This document shows positions 17,314-25,290 of a DNA stretch of 50,699 nt, one piece after another. The DNA is from Shinella sp. Lineage in GTDB: Bacteria > Pseudomonadota > Alphaproteobacteria > Rhizobiales > Rhizobiaceae. Each line of letters begins with the position of its first letter. Position 1 is the stretch's first letter. The DNA lies in the NCBI GenBank assembly GCA_003248775.1, contig QFQX01000033.1:1-50699 (forward strand), in the 5' to 3' direction. Under the pieces are notes generated by a model. The model saw only the letters and a program-made list of their open reading frames with translations. It was not told the origin of the DNA and searched no databases. A program made the translations under genes and the position numbers.

Positions 17314-17729
17314 TCAACCGCGGACGTGGCGGGCTTCGGTCAGTAGGCCCTGCCGCCCGCTGGGATTTCCGGCCGCAAATTCGGCCCTTGCGCGATACCT
17401 GGCAGGTGCCCGGTCGAGGCTGGAGGGCGCGCCGGCGCATAGCGTTGGACTCTACCGCAAGCGCGGTGTTTGCAAGATTTTTCGCACTATATTCGATTTA
17501 TTTTCATTAAAATGGTCGCCTCCACGCCGGTTCTTTCGTCGAATTCTGCGATTTTTTGCTGAATATTATGCTTCTCAGAGGATTTTTGTCGGCGTTGCCC
17601 TAGTCTATTGCTATTCGAATTTATTCGAATTAATATTGTGCCGACGTCGAGGTGAGAGTCTTCTGCATAGCCAGCGGCGGCATCATGTCCCAGCAAAGAT
17701 CGTCCCTCAAAAACGGTGAGGAGAAGTTC
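17314..17729. other. AT-rich intergenic region with the N-demethylase promoter
   Basis: No gene is supported here. The first 150 bp are GC-rich. From about 17480 the sequence turns clearly AT-rich compared with its neighbours and holds an ATTTT...AAAAT dyad (17500-17513) and the promoter/operator described separately. A small GC hairpin GGCCG/CGGCC lies at 17371-17386 without a T-run. Confidence 0.6.
17608..17636 (+). promoter_or_regulatory. Promoter with two ATTCGAAT palindromes in its spacer
   Basis: TTGCTA (17608-17613) and TAATAT (17631-17636) form a sigma70-like promoter with exactly 17 bp between them. Two copies of the perfect 8-bp palindrome ATTCGAAT occupy 17613-17620 and 17623-17630, that is, the whole spacer. 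A repressor there would block RNA polymerase. The TetR protein encoded at the end of the same gene group is the natural candidate. Confidence 0.65.
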
Positions 17730-18863
17730 GTGACGCAGATGAGCGCACCAGATTCCAGGGCCTGGAATGTCGCCGTGCCCGCGGAAATGGGACTGCTGTC
17801 GCAGCCCTCCTTCATCGAGCACTATTCGGGCACGTTCTCGGGCAGGGAGGCACTCCGAAGCGGATCCGAAATGATCCTGCGATTCCCATTTCCCTTCGAC
17901 GCCGACGCCTACATACCCTCCGTTAATGTCGAGCCGCACGACCGCACCGGCGAAACCGCTGCGCTTCATGCAATCTTCGATGTTGATGCGCATTATCCGG
18001 CCAGCGTTGCGAACCGGGCCGCCATTCTTCACCGCGATCCGGCTCGATATCAATCGAAGCCTTACATGATGGACGCGCAATGGGAGGCGATGATCTACAT
18101 GATGGAAAATCTCGCTCGGGATTTTCCTGACCATTTCGCTTTCCGTCATCTTGACGGGAAGTGTCGCTGGATCAATCGCCTTTTGCATATCGACAAGATC
18201 TTCGAGATCGGTAACGCAAATTCGCTGCCTTTCGAGCCCTTTGAATACATCACGCGCCAGGTGCAGGGTGACTTCATGATCCTCGATCAGCGGGAAGATA
18301 CGCTGTGGCTCGATGTCGGTATCGTGACTGAAGGGGGCGGCTGGTCTTTCGATTTCATATTCGGCATGGACTGGCGCGGCATTCATGGTCCGGTCAGAGG
18401 AGAGCGTGAAAGGCGGATCGTCGAGCGTGCGCTGCGTATGACGCTCAGTCTCGGCAGCGATGCTCCGCAGAGGCGAGTCAATTGGTTCCTGACTGTCACA
18501 CCGCGGATGGATATCGCGATGGAATCCCGGCATCTCTGGGATCCCGGCCTCCCGAAGGTTTCGAAGGAGAACGTCGCTGACGACGTATATTTCCGCGTCG
18601 AATTGCAGCAATTGCATCGCCTTCCCGCCTCAAATGCGATCATCTTCGTGCTCCGCAACTATATGCTTTCAATCCGGGACCTTGCCCGGATTCCCAAATG
18701 GGGCAAGCGTCTGCATCGTGTCCTTCGGGACCTCGACCCCACGCTCGACCGCGCGAAATCGATGAAGGCGCGCCAGGAGGTCGTCGACTGGCTCGCACCC
18801 TTCGACGACGGTGCGCCGACGACGCCCGGGCGCGGACCCGACCATGGTGAGACGGCGCGGTGA
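17730..18863 (+). CDS. Heme-dependent oxidative N-demethylase, alpha-type subunit (DUF3445)
   Basis: This protein of about 377 residues belongs to the DUF3445 family, whose studied member is the heme-binding PAS-fold subunit of a bacterial oxidative N-demethylase and of dimethylamine monooxygenase. Family-typical stretches are FPFPFDADAYIPSVNVEP, LHRDPARYQSKPYMMDAQWE and TVTPRMDIAMESRHLWDPG. It should remove an N-methyl group from a secondary amine as formaldehyde, using O2 and electrons from the reductase two genes on. GTG 17730 has GTGAGGAG at ideal distance; in-frame ATGs at 17685 and 17739 are alternatives. Its stop overlaps the next start (GTGA). Confidence 0.85.
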   Translation: MTQMSAPDSRAWNVAVPAEMGLLSQPSFIEHYSGTFSGREALRSGSEMILRFPFPFDADAYIPSVNVEPHDRTGETAALHAIFDVDAHYPASVANRAAILHRDPARYQSKPYMMDAQWEAMIYMMENLARDFPDHFAFRHLDGKCRWINRLLHIDKIFEIGNANSLPFEPFEYITRQVQGDFMILDQREDTLWLDVGIVTEGGGWSFDFIFGMDWRGIHGPVRGERERRIVERALRMTLSLGSDAPQRRVNWFLTVTPRMDIAMESRHLWDPGLPKVSKENVADDVYFRVELQQLHRLPASNAIIFVLRNYMLSIRDLARIPKWGKRLHRVLRDLDPTLDRAKSMKARQEVVDWLAPFDDGAPTTPGRGPDHGETAR

Positions 18864-19483
18864 GCTATTCCCGGACGTTGTCGGAGCGCATCTACAGCTC
18901 CACGAGACCCGAATACGGTGCCCTTCGCTGGCAGGCCGCGCGACGACACATTCTTTTGCATGACAGGCATGGTGTGGATGCCATCGCATCGTTTCTGGTG
19001 GAGCGTCCCCCCACTTGTGCCGAGATCGAAATCATGTCATCGGCTGGCGATGAATCGGCGTCACGCCTTGCCTCATATGCGGGCCCTGCCGCGGAAATCG
19101 TGTGTCTTCCTCAGCCGCAGATCTTTGACGCGCTGGCATTTCGCCTCGCATCAGCGGAGACGGGAATCAGGTTATGTGTCTGCGGGACGCAGGCATTTCT
19201 GTCGCGGGTCGAGCGTACCGCATTCCGGTGCCGCTTCCCCAGGGAGTATTTTACCGGGCAGGTTGCCGGCCCCAGCGAGTGGGATATTCAGTGCGCCTAC
19301 TGCAAGACAATTTATCCCGACGTGACGCACAGGATCGCACGATGCGACGTGTGTGAAGTTGATCTCCTGGTGCGCAATCACTACTCGATCGCGTACGGAG
19401 CCTATCAGGCGGTGTTCGTGAGCCCGGAAGATTCCATGTTCCTGGAAGCGCGACAGTCGGAGCTTGTCCAGGATGGAAGGTAA
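18860..19483 (+). CDS. DmmA-like subunit of dimethylamine monooxygenase/N-demethylase
   Basis: This 207-residue protein has a C-terminal metal- or cofactor-binding knuckle: Cys145-x2-Cys148 and Cys162-x2-Cys165 followed by RNHYS, as in the C-terminal domain of DmmA-like subunits. The N-terminal part is poorly conserved. GTG 18860 overlaps the alpha-subunit stop and its end overlaps the reductase start, so the three are tightly coupled. It probably helps pass electrons from the reductase to the heme subunit. The assignment relies on the cysteine pattern plus context. Confidence 0.75.
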   Translation: MSYSRTLSERIYSSTRPEYGALRWQAARRHILLHDRHGVDAIASFLVERPPTCAEIEIMSSAGDESASRLASYAGPAAEIVCLPQPQIFDALAFRLASAETGIRLCVCGTQAFLSRVERTAFRCRFPREYFTGQVAGPSEWDIQCAYCKTIYPDVTHRIARCDVCEVDLLVRNHYSIAYGAYQAVFVSPEDSMFLEARQSELVQDGR

Positions 19484-20432
19484 CCTGATCGAGACCGAAG
19501 TGACCGACCTCTCGCCGGCCGGGGAGGGCATAAGGATAGTCACGCTATCGGCGGTCACCAGCCGGCCGCTGCCCCGCTATTCGCCTGGCGCTCACATCAC
19601 CTTGCATCTTCGAGATGGCGATTTGGTCCGGCGTAACTCTTACACGCTGATCGGTCCTGCAGAAGCGGCGCATCAATATCGAATAGCCGTTCAGTTGCAA
19701 AACGCCGGGCGGGGAGGGTCGCGCTTCATCCATGAGCGCCTCGCGGTCGGGGAACGCGTGGCCGTCGCCCATCCGCTCAACCTGTTCAGCCTTCACCGAT
19801 TGGCGAGCAGGCATATCTTCGTTGCAGGGGGAATAGGGATCACGCCGTTCATGACGTTGATCCCGGAAGCGATCCGGCAAAACAAGCCGTTCGAGTTGCA
19901 CTATGCATTCCGCCGGAAAGAAGCTGCCGCCTTCGCCACCGATCTGAAAGAGCGATATGCAGGCCGAACAAGAACCTATGAAGGAGCCCGAGGGCAACGC
20001 ATTGATCTGATCCGCCTCATGGAGGGTCAGCCGGCGGGAACGCATATTTATGTTTGCGGACCCTCATCGTTGGTGGATGCGGCGTCGCACATCGTTGCAG
20101 AAGGCGTGTGGCCGCGATCGCGCTTCCATTTCGAGCGCTTCAAGGCAAATTTCTCCGGCCCGGCATTCTCGGCGCGGCTTCGGTCGACGGGGGAGACCAT
20201 CTCCGTAGGAAACGAGCAGAGCCTTCTGGATTGCCTGGAGGATGCCGGGCACAGGCTGCCCTATATGTGCCGCACCGGATTTTGCGGGCGTTGCAAGATG
20301 GGGGTGGAGGCCACCGGCGGGAAGATCGTTCACAACGATCAGGTCATGGATGAGGAGGAAAGGAACACCGGGCGCTGCATCATACCCTGCGTATCGCGGT
20401 TCGAAGGCGCAGAACTGATTTTGGAACTATGA
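19473..20432 (+). CDS. PDR/VanB-type ferredoxin oxidoreductase (FMN/FAD, NAD, [2Fe-2S])
   Basis: This 319-residue reductase has a flavin-binding RNSYT motif (54-58), the nicotinamide-binding GGIGITP (119-125) and a C-terminal plant-type [2Fe-2S] domain. The cluster ligands are Cys266-x4-Cys271-x2-Cys274 and Cys302. It takes electrons from NAD(P)H to the heme N-demethylase subunit, as in dimethylamine monooxygenase and vanillate demethylase systems. It starts at ATG 19473, inside the end of the DmmA-like gene. Its stop overlaps the tail of the convergent tetR by 6 bp, leaving no room for a terminator. A fourth (GcvT-like, tetrahydrofolate) subunit found in some characterised systems is not here. 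Confidence 0.9.
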   Translation: MEGNLIETEVTDLSPAGEGIRIVTLSAVTSRPLPRYSPGAHITLHLRDGDLVRRNSYTLIGPAEAAHQYRIAVQLQNAGRGGSRFIHERLAVGERVAVAHPLNLFSLHRLASRHIFVAGGIGITPFMTLIPEAIRQNKPFELHYAFRRKEAAAFATDLKERYAGRTRTYEGARGQRIDLIRLMEGQPAGTHIYVCGPSSLVDAASHIVAEGVWPRSRFHFERFKANFSGPAFSARLRSTGETISVGNEQSLLDCLEDAGHRLPYMCRTGFCGRCKMGVEATGGKIVHNDQVMDEEERNTGRCIIPCVSRFEGAELILEL

Positions 20433-21086
20433 TTCGGCCTGTTCCGGGACCTGCCGGCGCGCGATGAACTCGGGCAGGAAACAGCGCAGATAGGCCGTTG
20501 TTGCTCTTGTTCCTTCCTCGAGCGCTTCCATGGTCACGCACCGGTACTGGCTGTAGGCAAGCGCCCAAATTCCGTCGTTCAGCGCCACCGAATTCGAAAT
20601 CTTCGCGATCCAGTCCGGCACATGGGGCATTTCGAAATAACGATCCATCAATTGCGCACGCGCTTCGGCGATCTGCACGATGCTGGCCATATCGCGCCGC
20701 CTGACTTCGGCATTGATGGTTGCACCGAGGAAAAGCTTCATGCTTGACGGGTTGCTATTGTAGAATTCCATCGCGCTGCGGAGGCGGTAGGCGACAAGCT
20801 CTTGCCAGGTCGCCGGTGGCGGTTCGATCGGCCGCCGGCCGGATTCGATGATCTTGCCGAAGTAAACCCCGGCCAGTTCGATGAGGGCGGCCTCCTTGTT
20901 CGGGAAAAAATGATAAATCGACGCGGTCGGAACTCCGGCCCGCTCGGAAATCTGATAGAGGCTTATTTCGCCAACTTCATATTCGCTCAGTAGGCTGTCG
21001 GTCGCATCGATGAGCGCTTTCAGGCGTATCTGTCCGTTCTTTCGCCTCGCAGGCTTGCTCGACGCAGTTACAGTCGCGCTCTTCAA
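20427..21086 (-). CDS. TetR-family transcriptional repressor
   Basis: This 219-residue regulator has an N-terminal HTH (residues about 22-66: GEISLYQISERAGVPTASIY then HFFPNKEAALIE) and a helical effector domain without recognisable specificity. It starts at TTG 21086 behind GAGGCGAG; no in-frame ATG lies near. It is convergent with and overlaps the N-demethylase reductase gene, so it likely controls that operon through the ATTCGAAT pair at 17613-17630. No ATTCGAAT copy was found in front of tetR itself. Confidence 0.9.
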   Translation of the reverse strand: MKSATVTASSKPARRKNGQIRLKALIDATDSLLSEYEVGEISLYQISERAGVPTASIYHFFPNKEAALIELAGVYFGKIIESGRRPIEPPPATWQELVAYRLRSAMEFYNSNPSSMKLFLGATINAEVRRRDMASIVQIAEARAQLMDRYFEMPHVPDWIAKISNSVALNDGIWALAYSQYRCVTMEALEEGTRATTAYLRCFLPEFIARRQVPEQAES

Positions 21087-21456
21087 GGCACTCGCCTCAT
21101 AATTTACATGCCAACGAATTCTGATGCACTACGGACCAAGTCTGTTGAAACAAGTATCACGACCATCGCCAGCCAGCAAACTCAGAGATGCGCCTTGCCC
21201 TCGGTTCCATCGTACAACGGAACGGTGTATCCCTATCGGACGGCTTGGCGCGTTTGGGTTAACGGCGTATTGGCGCGATCTATGAAGATGAGGGAACGCT
21301 CGTCCGTGGGCTGGGAGAAGGCCCGCCGAGAGATCTGAGACCGTCTGCTCGCTCGAACGAAGCCAGCGGCTTGCCAGACGACTTGTTCTTGCTGATCGAA
21401 CGCGGTCGACTTACCGACCGGGCTTCCAATATGTCCATTGGCCCAGCTTCAGGAGG
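21087..21456. other. Intergenic region between tetR and the GST gene
   Basis: About 370 bp lie between the start of tetR and the end of the minus-strand GST gene. A plus-strand frame at 21108-21338 has no family similarity and odd composition, so I do not call it. The tetR promoter must lie in the right part of this region, but I see no clear -35/-10 pair and no strong terminator. Confidence 0.5.
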
Positions 21457-22071
21457 CTATTTGGCTGCAGAAGGACGGGTTGCCACACGTTCAAACCACG
21501 ATTTGAGTTTTGCGTGTTCCGGGGCAATGGGTAGCGATGCGCGTTGAATCGCGAAATCGACGAAGCAGTAGAGGAAGATGTCCGCCAGACTGAACTGGTC
21601 TCCGGCGATATAGTCCCGTCCGGCTATTTGGTTCTCTATCCAGGCTGCGCCTTCGCTTGCGATCACCTTCATTTCGTCTGCCACTTGCGGAAGACAATGG
21701 ACACGGTCGGTGAAGAGCGCCAGTCCGGGGCCGTATCGGAACGCGGCGGTGACCGGCTGGTTGAAGCTCAGGTCGACGCGGCGCGTCCACATGCGCACGG
21801 TCGCCCGTTGCACCGGATCGTCGCCGATCAGGCGCGGGCCGGCGGCAGTCTCGTCCAGGTACTCGCATATCGCCACGGTTTCCGCGATAATCTCGCCGGG
21901 CGAAATCTCCAGCACCGGAAGCTGGCCGGCAGGGTTGAGTTTAAGGAAAGGCTCCCGACGGTTTTCGCCGCCGACGAGATCCACGTGGCAGACTTCGGGT
22001 TCAATGCCTTTCTCGGCGCAGAACATGCGAACGATCCGCGGATTAGGTCCGATCGAGGTGTAGAGCTTCAC
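21457..22071 (-). CDS. Glutathione S-transferase family protein
   Basis: This 204-residue protein has the thioredoxin-like N-domain (MKLYTSIGPNPRIVRMF, then LNPAGQLPVLEI with the cis-proline, then ETVAICEYLDE for glutathione contact) and an all-helical C-domain with the FSLADI N-capping box. It could conjugate or isomerise a reactive intermediate. It is the last gene of a minus-strand operon and its start lies 29 bp inside the ThuA-like gene. Which GST class it belongs to is not clear. Confidence 0.9.
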   Translation of the reverse strand: MKLYTSIGPNPRIVRMFCAEKGIEPEVCHVDLVGGENRREPFLKLNPAGQLPVLEISPGEIIAETVAICEYLDETAAGPRLIGDDPVQRATVRMWTRRVDLSFNQPVTAAFRYGPGLALFTDRVHCLPQVADEMKVIASEGAAWIENQIAGRDYIAGDQFSLADIFLYCFVDFAIQRASLPIAPEHAKLKSWFERVATRPSAAK

Positions 22072-22918
22072 TGAAAATTCTTCCCCGCGCTTGCGGTCCT
22101 AAGTCCGGCGGTAATTGACGGTTGCTTTCGTAGAGAGTCCATTCGATCGCGTTGCGCACCAGTCGGCGATAGTTTTCGTCCGCATAGGTGTGTGGAAAGT
22201 GCCCCGGCTGGATGTAGGCGACCGCGCTGTTGCCGCTTCGTTTCGTCCAGGCGACGACGTTGCTGCCATCCGGCCTCTGCCAGCCCCGGTTCGACCGGCG
22301 CTCGCCTGTCATCGCCAGTCTCAGCGAGTAGAGGTTGCGGTCGGTATAGGCGACGTCGGAGCGGGCGAGGGGCGTGATTCTGTCTTCGAAGACTTCCATG
22401 AGATAGGCTTCGTCGATCAGGGTGAATTGAGGCGGCAGGCCTGCAAACAGGGGATGCGACGGGTCTTCGGCGGTGATCGTCATGGAGATGTCGGCGCGTG
22501 TGCCGCCGTCCATCACCGCCTGGCCGCGAACTTCTCCCGGAAAATGGAGGAGGATTCCGCCGAGCGCCTCGGCATAGTCCGGCCAGGAGGTCCAGGCCGC
22601 GATTGCGTGATGGAGGGCGACGATCGGCACGCCGGTATCAAGCAGGCCCCTGAACCCCTCCTGGAATTCGGCGGACGGCGCGACTTCGTAGCCCGGCCCG
22701 GTCCACGGATTACCGCCCGGCATGTCGTAGAGCACGATCGCATCGACATCGCGCATCGCCTGCGGATTGAGCAGCCGCTCGGCAAGCGGGTGCTCAATCA
22801 GGAAACACTCCATGTTCTCGAAACTCTCGAACATGGCCATGAGCGCCGTGCGGTCATAGGTGTGGCCGTTGCCGACGACGGCTATGCGCGGCCGGACCTC
22901 GTAATCCAGAAATCCCAT
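22043..22918 (-). CDS. ThuA-like domain protein
   Basis: This 291-residue protein shows the class I glutamine-amidotransferase-like fold of the ThuA (trehalose utilisation) family: ALHHAIAAWTSWPDYAEALG in the middle and a C-terminal GHFPHTYADENYRRLVRNAI. The usual nucleophilic cysteine of amidotransferases is replaced by His-His in the nucleophile-elbow region, as is normal for ThuA proteins, whose activity remains poorly defined. It lies 18 bp after the amine transaminase stop and overlaps GST. Its role in amine catabolism is unknown. Confidence 0.82.
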   Translation of the reverse strand: MGFLDYEVRPRIAVVGNGHTYDRTALMAMFESFENMECFLIEHPLAERLLNPQAMRDVDAIVLYDMPGGNPWTGPGYEVAPSAEFQEGFRGLLDTGVPIVALHHAIAAWTSWPDYAEALGGILLHFPGEVRGQAVMDGGTRADISMTITAEDPSHPLFAGLPPQFTLIDEAYLMEVFEDRITPLARSDVAYTDRNLYSLRLAMTGERRSNRGWQRPDGSNVVAWTKRSGNSAVAYIQPGHFPHTYADENYRRLVRNAIEWTLYESNRQLPPDLGPQARGRIFSEALHLDRT

Positions 22919-22936
22919 CGATGCGTCCCCATAGCG

Positions 22937-23899
22937 TCAAGCGTAGTTGATGGCGAAGCTCACTTCGGGATCGTAGTGGGCGTCCCAGTATCCCTTCCAG
23001 AGCGCTTTACTGATGGGGCCGACCTCGCCGTTGCCTACGGGTTGTCCGTCGAGCGTGGTAATGGGCATGACGCCACCAGCCGTGGTGACGAAGAGGATTT
23101 CGTCGCAGTGGTAGGCGAGCTCAACGGGTATGTCGTCGAGGACAAAGGAGTAGCCGAGCTTTTCTGCCACTGCGAGTACCGATTTGCGGGTCACGCCTTC
23201 GAGTACGCCTTTTTTCGGCGTGTACAGCTTGCCGTCCTTGATCAGGATGACGTTGAAACCCGAGCCCTCCGTCAGGTTCGCATCACCGTCGGTGAGGATC
23301 GGGTACATCGCGCCACGGTCGCGGGCTTCCAGCAGGCCGCGGGTGAAGTCGCCCCATTGCAGGTTCTTGACGGTCGGGTCGATCGCGCCCGGAGGCACGC
23401 GGCGAACGGTACGGGTTATAACCGCGCTGCCGCCCGTTTTCTGGGTTTCCTCGTTCATCACCCACACGTAGGGCATGACCATGAGGTAGCAGAAATTCTC
23501 GCACTCTTCGGGCGCATACTGCCTGACGAAACGCAGGCCGCGGGTGACGATCATCATCACGTAGGCGTCGCGGATGCCGCTTTTGGCGACCATTTCCACG
23601 AGTCGGCCGCGAATCTCCTGCCGCGCCAGCGGGCTGTTCAGCCGAAGCTGCGCGCAGCTTTTCTCGAAACGCTCCAGATGGTCATCGAGCCTGAAGAACC
23701 TGCCGTCCCAGACCGCAGGGACGTCATAGGTCAGGTCCGAGTGCAGGAAACCCTGGTCGAGAATGGGGATGCGGGCCTCGGCGAGGGGGACATATTCTCC
23801 CTCGATGTAGGCGATGCCTCGGGCGAACGGATTGTCGCTGGCGGCAAGTTCGTCCAGGCGGTTCCGGTATCCGGCGAAGATGTGGTCGGTATAGGACAT
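22937..23899 (-). CDS. Fold type IV PLP enzyme, (R)-selective amine transaminase type
   Basis: This 320-residue class IV aminotransferase contains segments nearly identical to what I recall of the fungal and Arthrobacter (R)-amine transaminases: DQGFLHSDLTYDVPAVWDGR, RTVRRVPPGAIDPTVKNLQW and FVTTAGGVMPITTLDG. Lys178 should bind PLP, Glu211 holds the ring nitrogen, and His53, Tyr58, Arg126 and Trp182 sit at the marker positions (two less than Aspergillus terreus numbering). It should move an amino group between an (R)-amine and pyruvate. The glutamate next to the flexible arginine in the fungal enzyme appears to be Met115 here. ATG 23899 has a GGAACT site. D-amino acid or branched-chain activity is less likely. 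Confidence 0.85.
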   Translation of the reverse strand: MSYTDHIFAGYRNRLDELAASDNPFARGIAYIEGEYVPLAEARIPILDQGFLHSDLTYDVPAVWDGRFFRLDDHLERFEKSCAQLRLNSPLARQEIRGRLVEMVAKSGIRDAYVMMIVTRGLRFVRQYAPEECENFCYLMVMPYVWVMNEETQKTGGSAVITRTVRRVPPGAIDPTVKNLQWGDFTRGLLEARDRGAMYPILTDGDANLTEGSGFNVILIKDGKLYTPKKGVLEGVTRKSVLAVAEKLGYSFVLDDIPVELAYHCDEILFVTTAGGVMPITTLDGQPVGNGEVGPISKALWKGYWDAHYDPEVSFAINYA

Positions 23900-23992
23900 G
23901 TGAGAGTTCCTTGAAACGGATCGTGGTGGTTCATGCATGATGCCTGTCGCCCGGCCGGAAGGTGGCGGCAGTCCTGATCGCAGCAAGTCTCT

Positions 23993-25237
23993 TCAGGCCG
24001 CTTCGACGCCCGCTGCCACGATGTCGGCGAATGCGAGGTTGGCGGCTTCCAGCGCCTGGTCGATGTCGTCGGCCGTGTGGGCGGCGCAGAGGAACATGTT
24101 GTGCTTGGGATGCAGGTAGATCCCGTGTCGCAATGCGGCTACGCAGAAGGCATTGCCGATCCTCAGATCCTGGTCGCCATCGAATAGAACCATGGTCATC
24201 TGAGCAGGACCGGTTTGCCGCAGACGGAAGCCGTGGCGGCCGGCGATGCCGTCGAGACCGGCCCGCAGCCGCTGCCCCATCGCTTCCGTATGCGCCAGCG
24301 CATCGGTGTCGCGGAGAATCTGGATGGTTCGGACCGCCGCCGCCATGGCGGCGGCGCCATACCAGAAGGACCCGGTTACGAACACCTTGCCGGCGCCCTC
24401 CCGGAACCTTTCCGCTCCTGCGACGGCTGCCAGCGGCCAGCCGTTGGCGATCGCCTTGGAGTAGGCGGCCAGATCGGGTTTGACGCCGTAGCGCGCCCAG
24501 CTTCCCTTCACGTCGAGACGGAATCCAGCCCGCACGTCGTCGAGGATCAGAGCGGCGCCGGTGCGGTCGCAAATGGCGCGCGCATGCGCCAGAAACGCCT
24601 GATTGGGCATCTCCTGGTCCTTGCCGACATCATGGCGGAAGGCTGTGAGCAGGATTCCCGCCAGATCGTCTCCCGCCGCCTCGACGGCAGCATCGAGGCT
24701 TGCGGTGTCGTTGAAATCGAAGAGCATGATGTGCGCCCGATCTTCCGCGGTGACGCCGACGAGCGAGGGCGAACACCAGGGAACCGCGCCGTGATAGGCG
24801 CCGCGGGCGGCAAGGATCTTGCGACACCCGGTGGTGGCGCGCGCAATGGTGACGCAGGCCGTCGTGGCGTCGGTTCCGTTCTTTTGGAAAAGCGCCCAGT
24901 CGGCATGGTCGAGCGTATCGACGAGCAGTTCGGCGAGTTCGACCATTGCTTCCGTCGGGCCGTTGCCGATGTCGCCCCTCTCGATTTGCGCGAATGCGGC
25001 CGCATCGACCTCGGAATGGCGATAACCGAGCACGTTGGGTCCCCAGGCGCACATGAAGTCGATGTACTCATTGCCGTCTGCATCCCAGACCCGGCAACCT
25101 TCAGAACGCGAGAAGAACTGGGGGTATCCCGGTGCGATCGCCCGGGTTGCCATATGGCCCCAGACGCCGTTCGGCACGACGCGCGCGGCGCGCGCCAGGA
25201 GTTCTGTATCTCGGCTGTTGAGCAGTCCAGTCGTCAT
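23993..25237 (-). CDS. Class III aminotransferase (glutamate-1-semialdehyde aminomutase-like)
   Basis: This 414-residue fold type I PLP enzyme has PLP-binding Lys261 in AAYSKAIANGWP and Asp233 in LILDDVRAGFR. The layout matches the GSA-aminomutase/omega-aminotransferase group. Heme synthesis is an unlikely role in an alphaproteobacterium, which uses the ALA synthase route. It is therefore better seen as a catabolic transaminase or mutase for an amino acid or amine. It follows the solute-binding protein by 53 bp and precedes the (R)-amine transaminase in the same operon, so two transaminases of opposite fold types may act in sequence. Confidence 0.87.
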   Translation of the reverse strand: MTTGLLNSRDTELLARAARVVPNGVWGHMATRAIAPGYPQFFSRSEGCRVWDADGNEYIDFMCAWGPNVLGYRHSEVDAAAFAQIERGDIGNGPTEAMVELAELLVDTLDHADWALFQKNGTDATTACVTIARATTGCRKILAARGAYHGAVPWCSPSLVGVTAEDRAHIMLFDFNDTASLDAAVEAAGDDLAGILLTAFRHDVGKDQEMPNQAFLAHARAICDRTGAALILDDVRAGFRLDVKGSWARYGVKPDLAAYSKAIANGWPLAAVAGAERFREGAGKVFVTGSFWYGAAAMAAAVRTIQILRDTDALAHTEAMGQRLRAGLDGIAGRHGFRLRQTGPAQMTMVLFDGDQDLRIGNAFCVAALRHGIYLHPKHNMFLCAAHTADDIDQALEAANLAFADIVAAGVEAA

Positions 25238-25290
25238 CTTTCGATCCTTTCCTGGCGGGAGAGGCGTTTCGGCCTCTCCCGAGAGTTCGA

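Noticed and set aside
17371..17386. Intrinsic terminator after the second VOC gene
   Set aside because: The 5-bp GGCCG/CGGCC stem is short and has no T-run.
21108..21338. Small plus-strand frame between tetR and GST
   Set aside because: It lacks a ribosome binding site and any recognisable motif; composition is like non-coding DNA.
22115..23914. 599-codon plus-strand frame opposite the ThuA-like and transaminase genes
   Set aside because: Its translation is arginine/aspartate/histidine-rich and without motifs, while the opposite strand encodes two recognised proteins with active-site residues.
23993..25237. hemL (heme biosynthesis)
   Set aside because: Alphaproteobacteria make 5-aminolevulinate from glycine and succinyl-CoA, and the gene sits in a catabolic operon.
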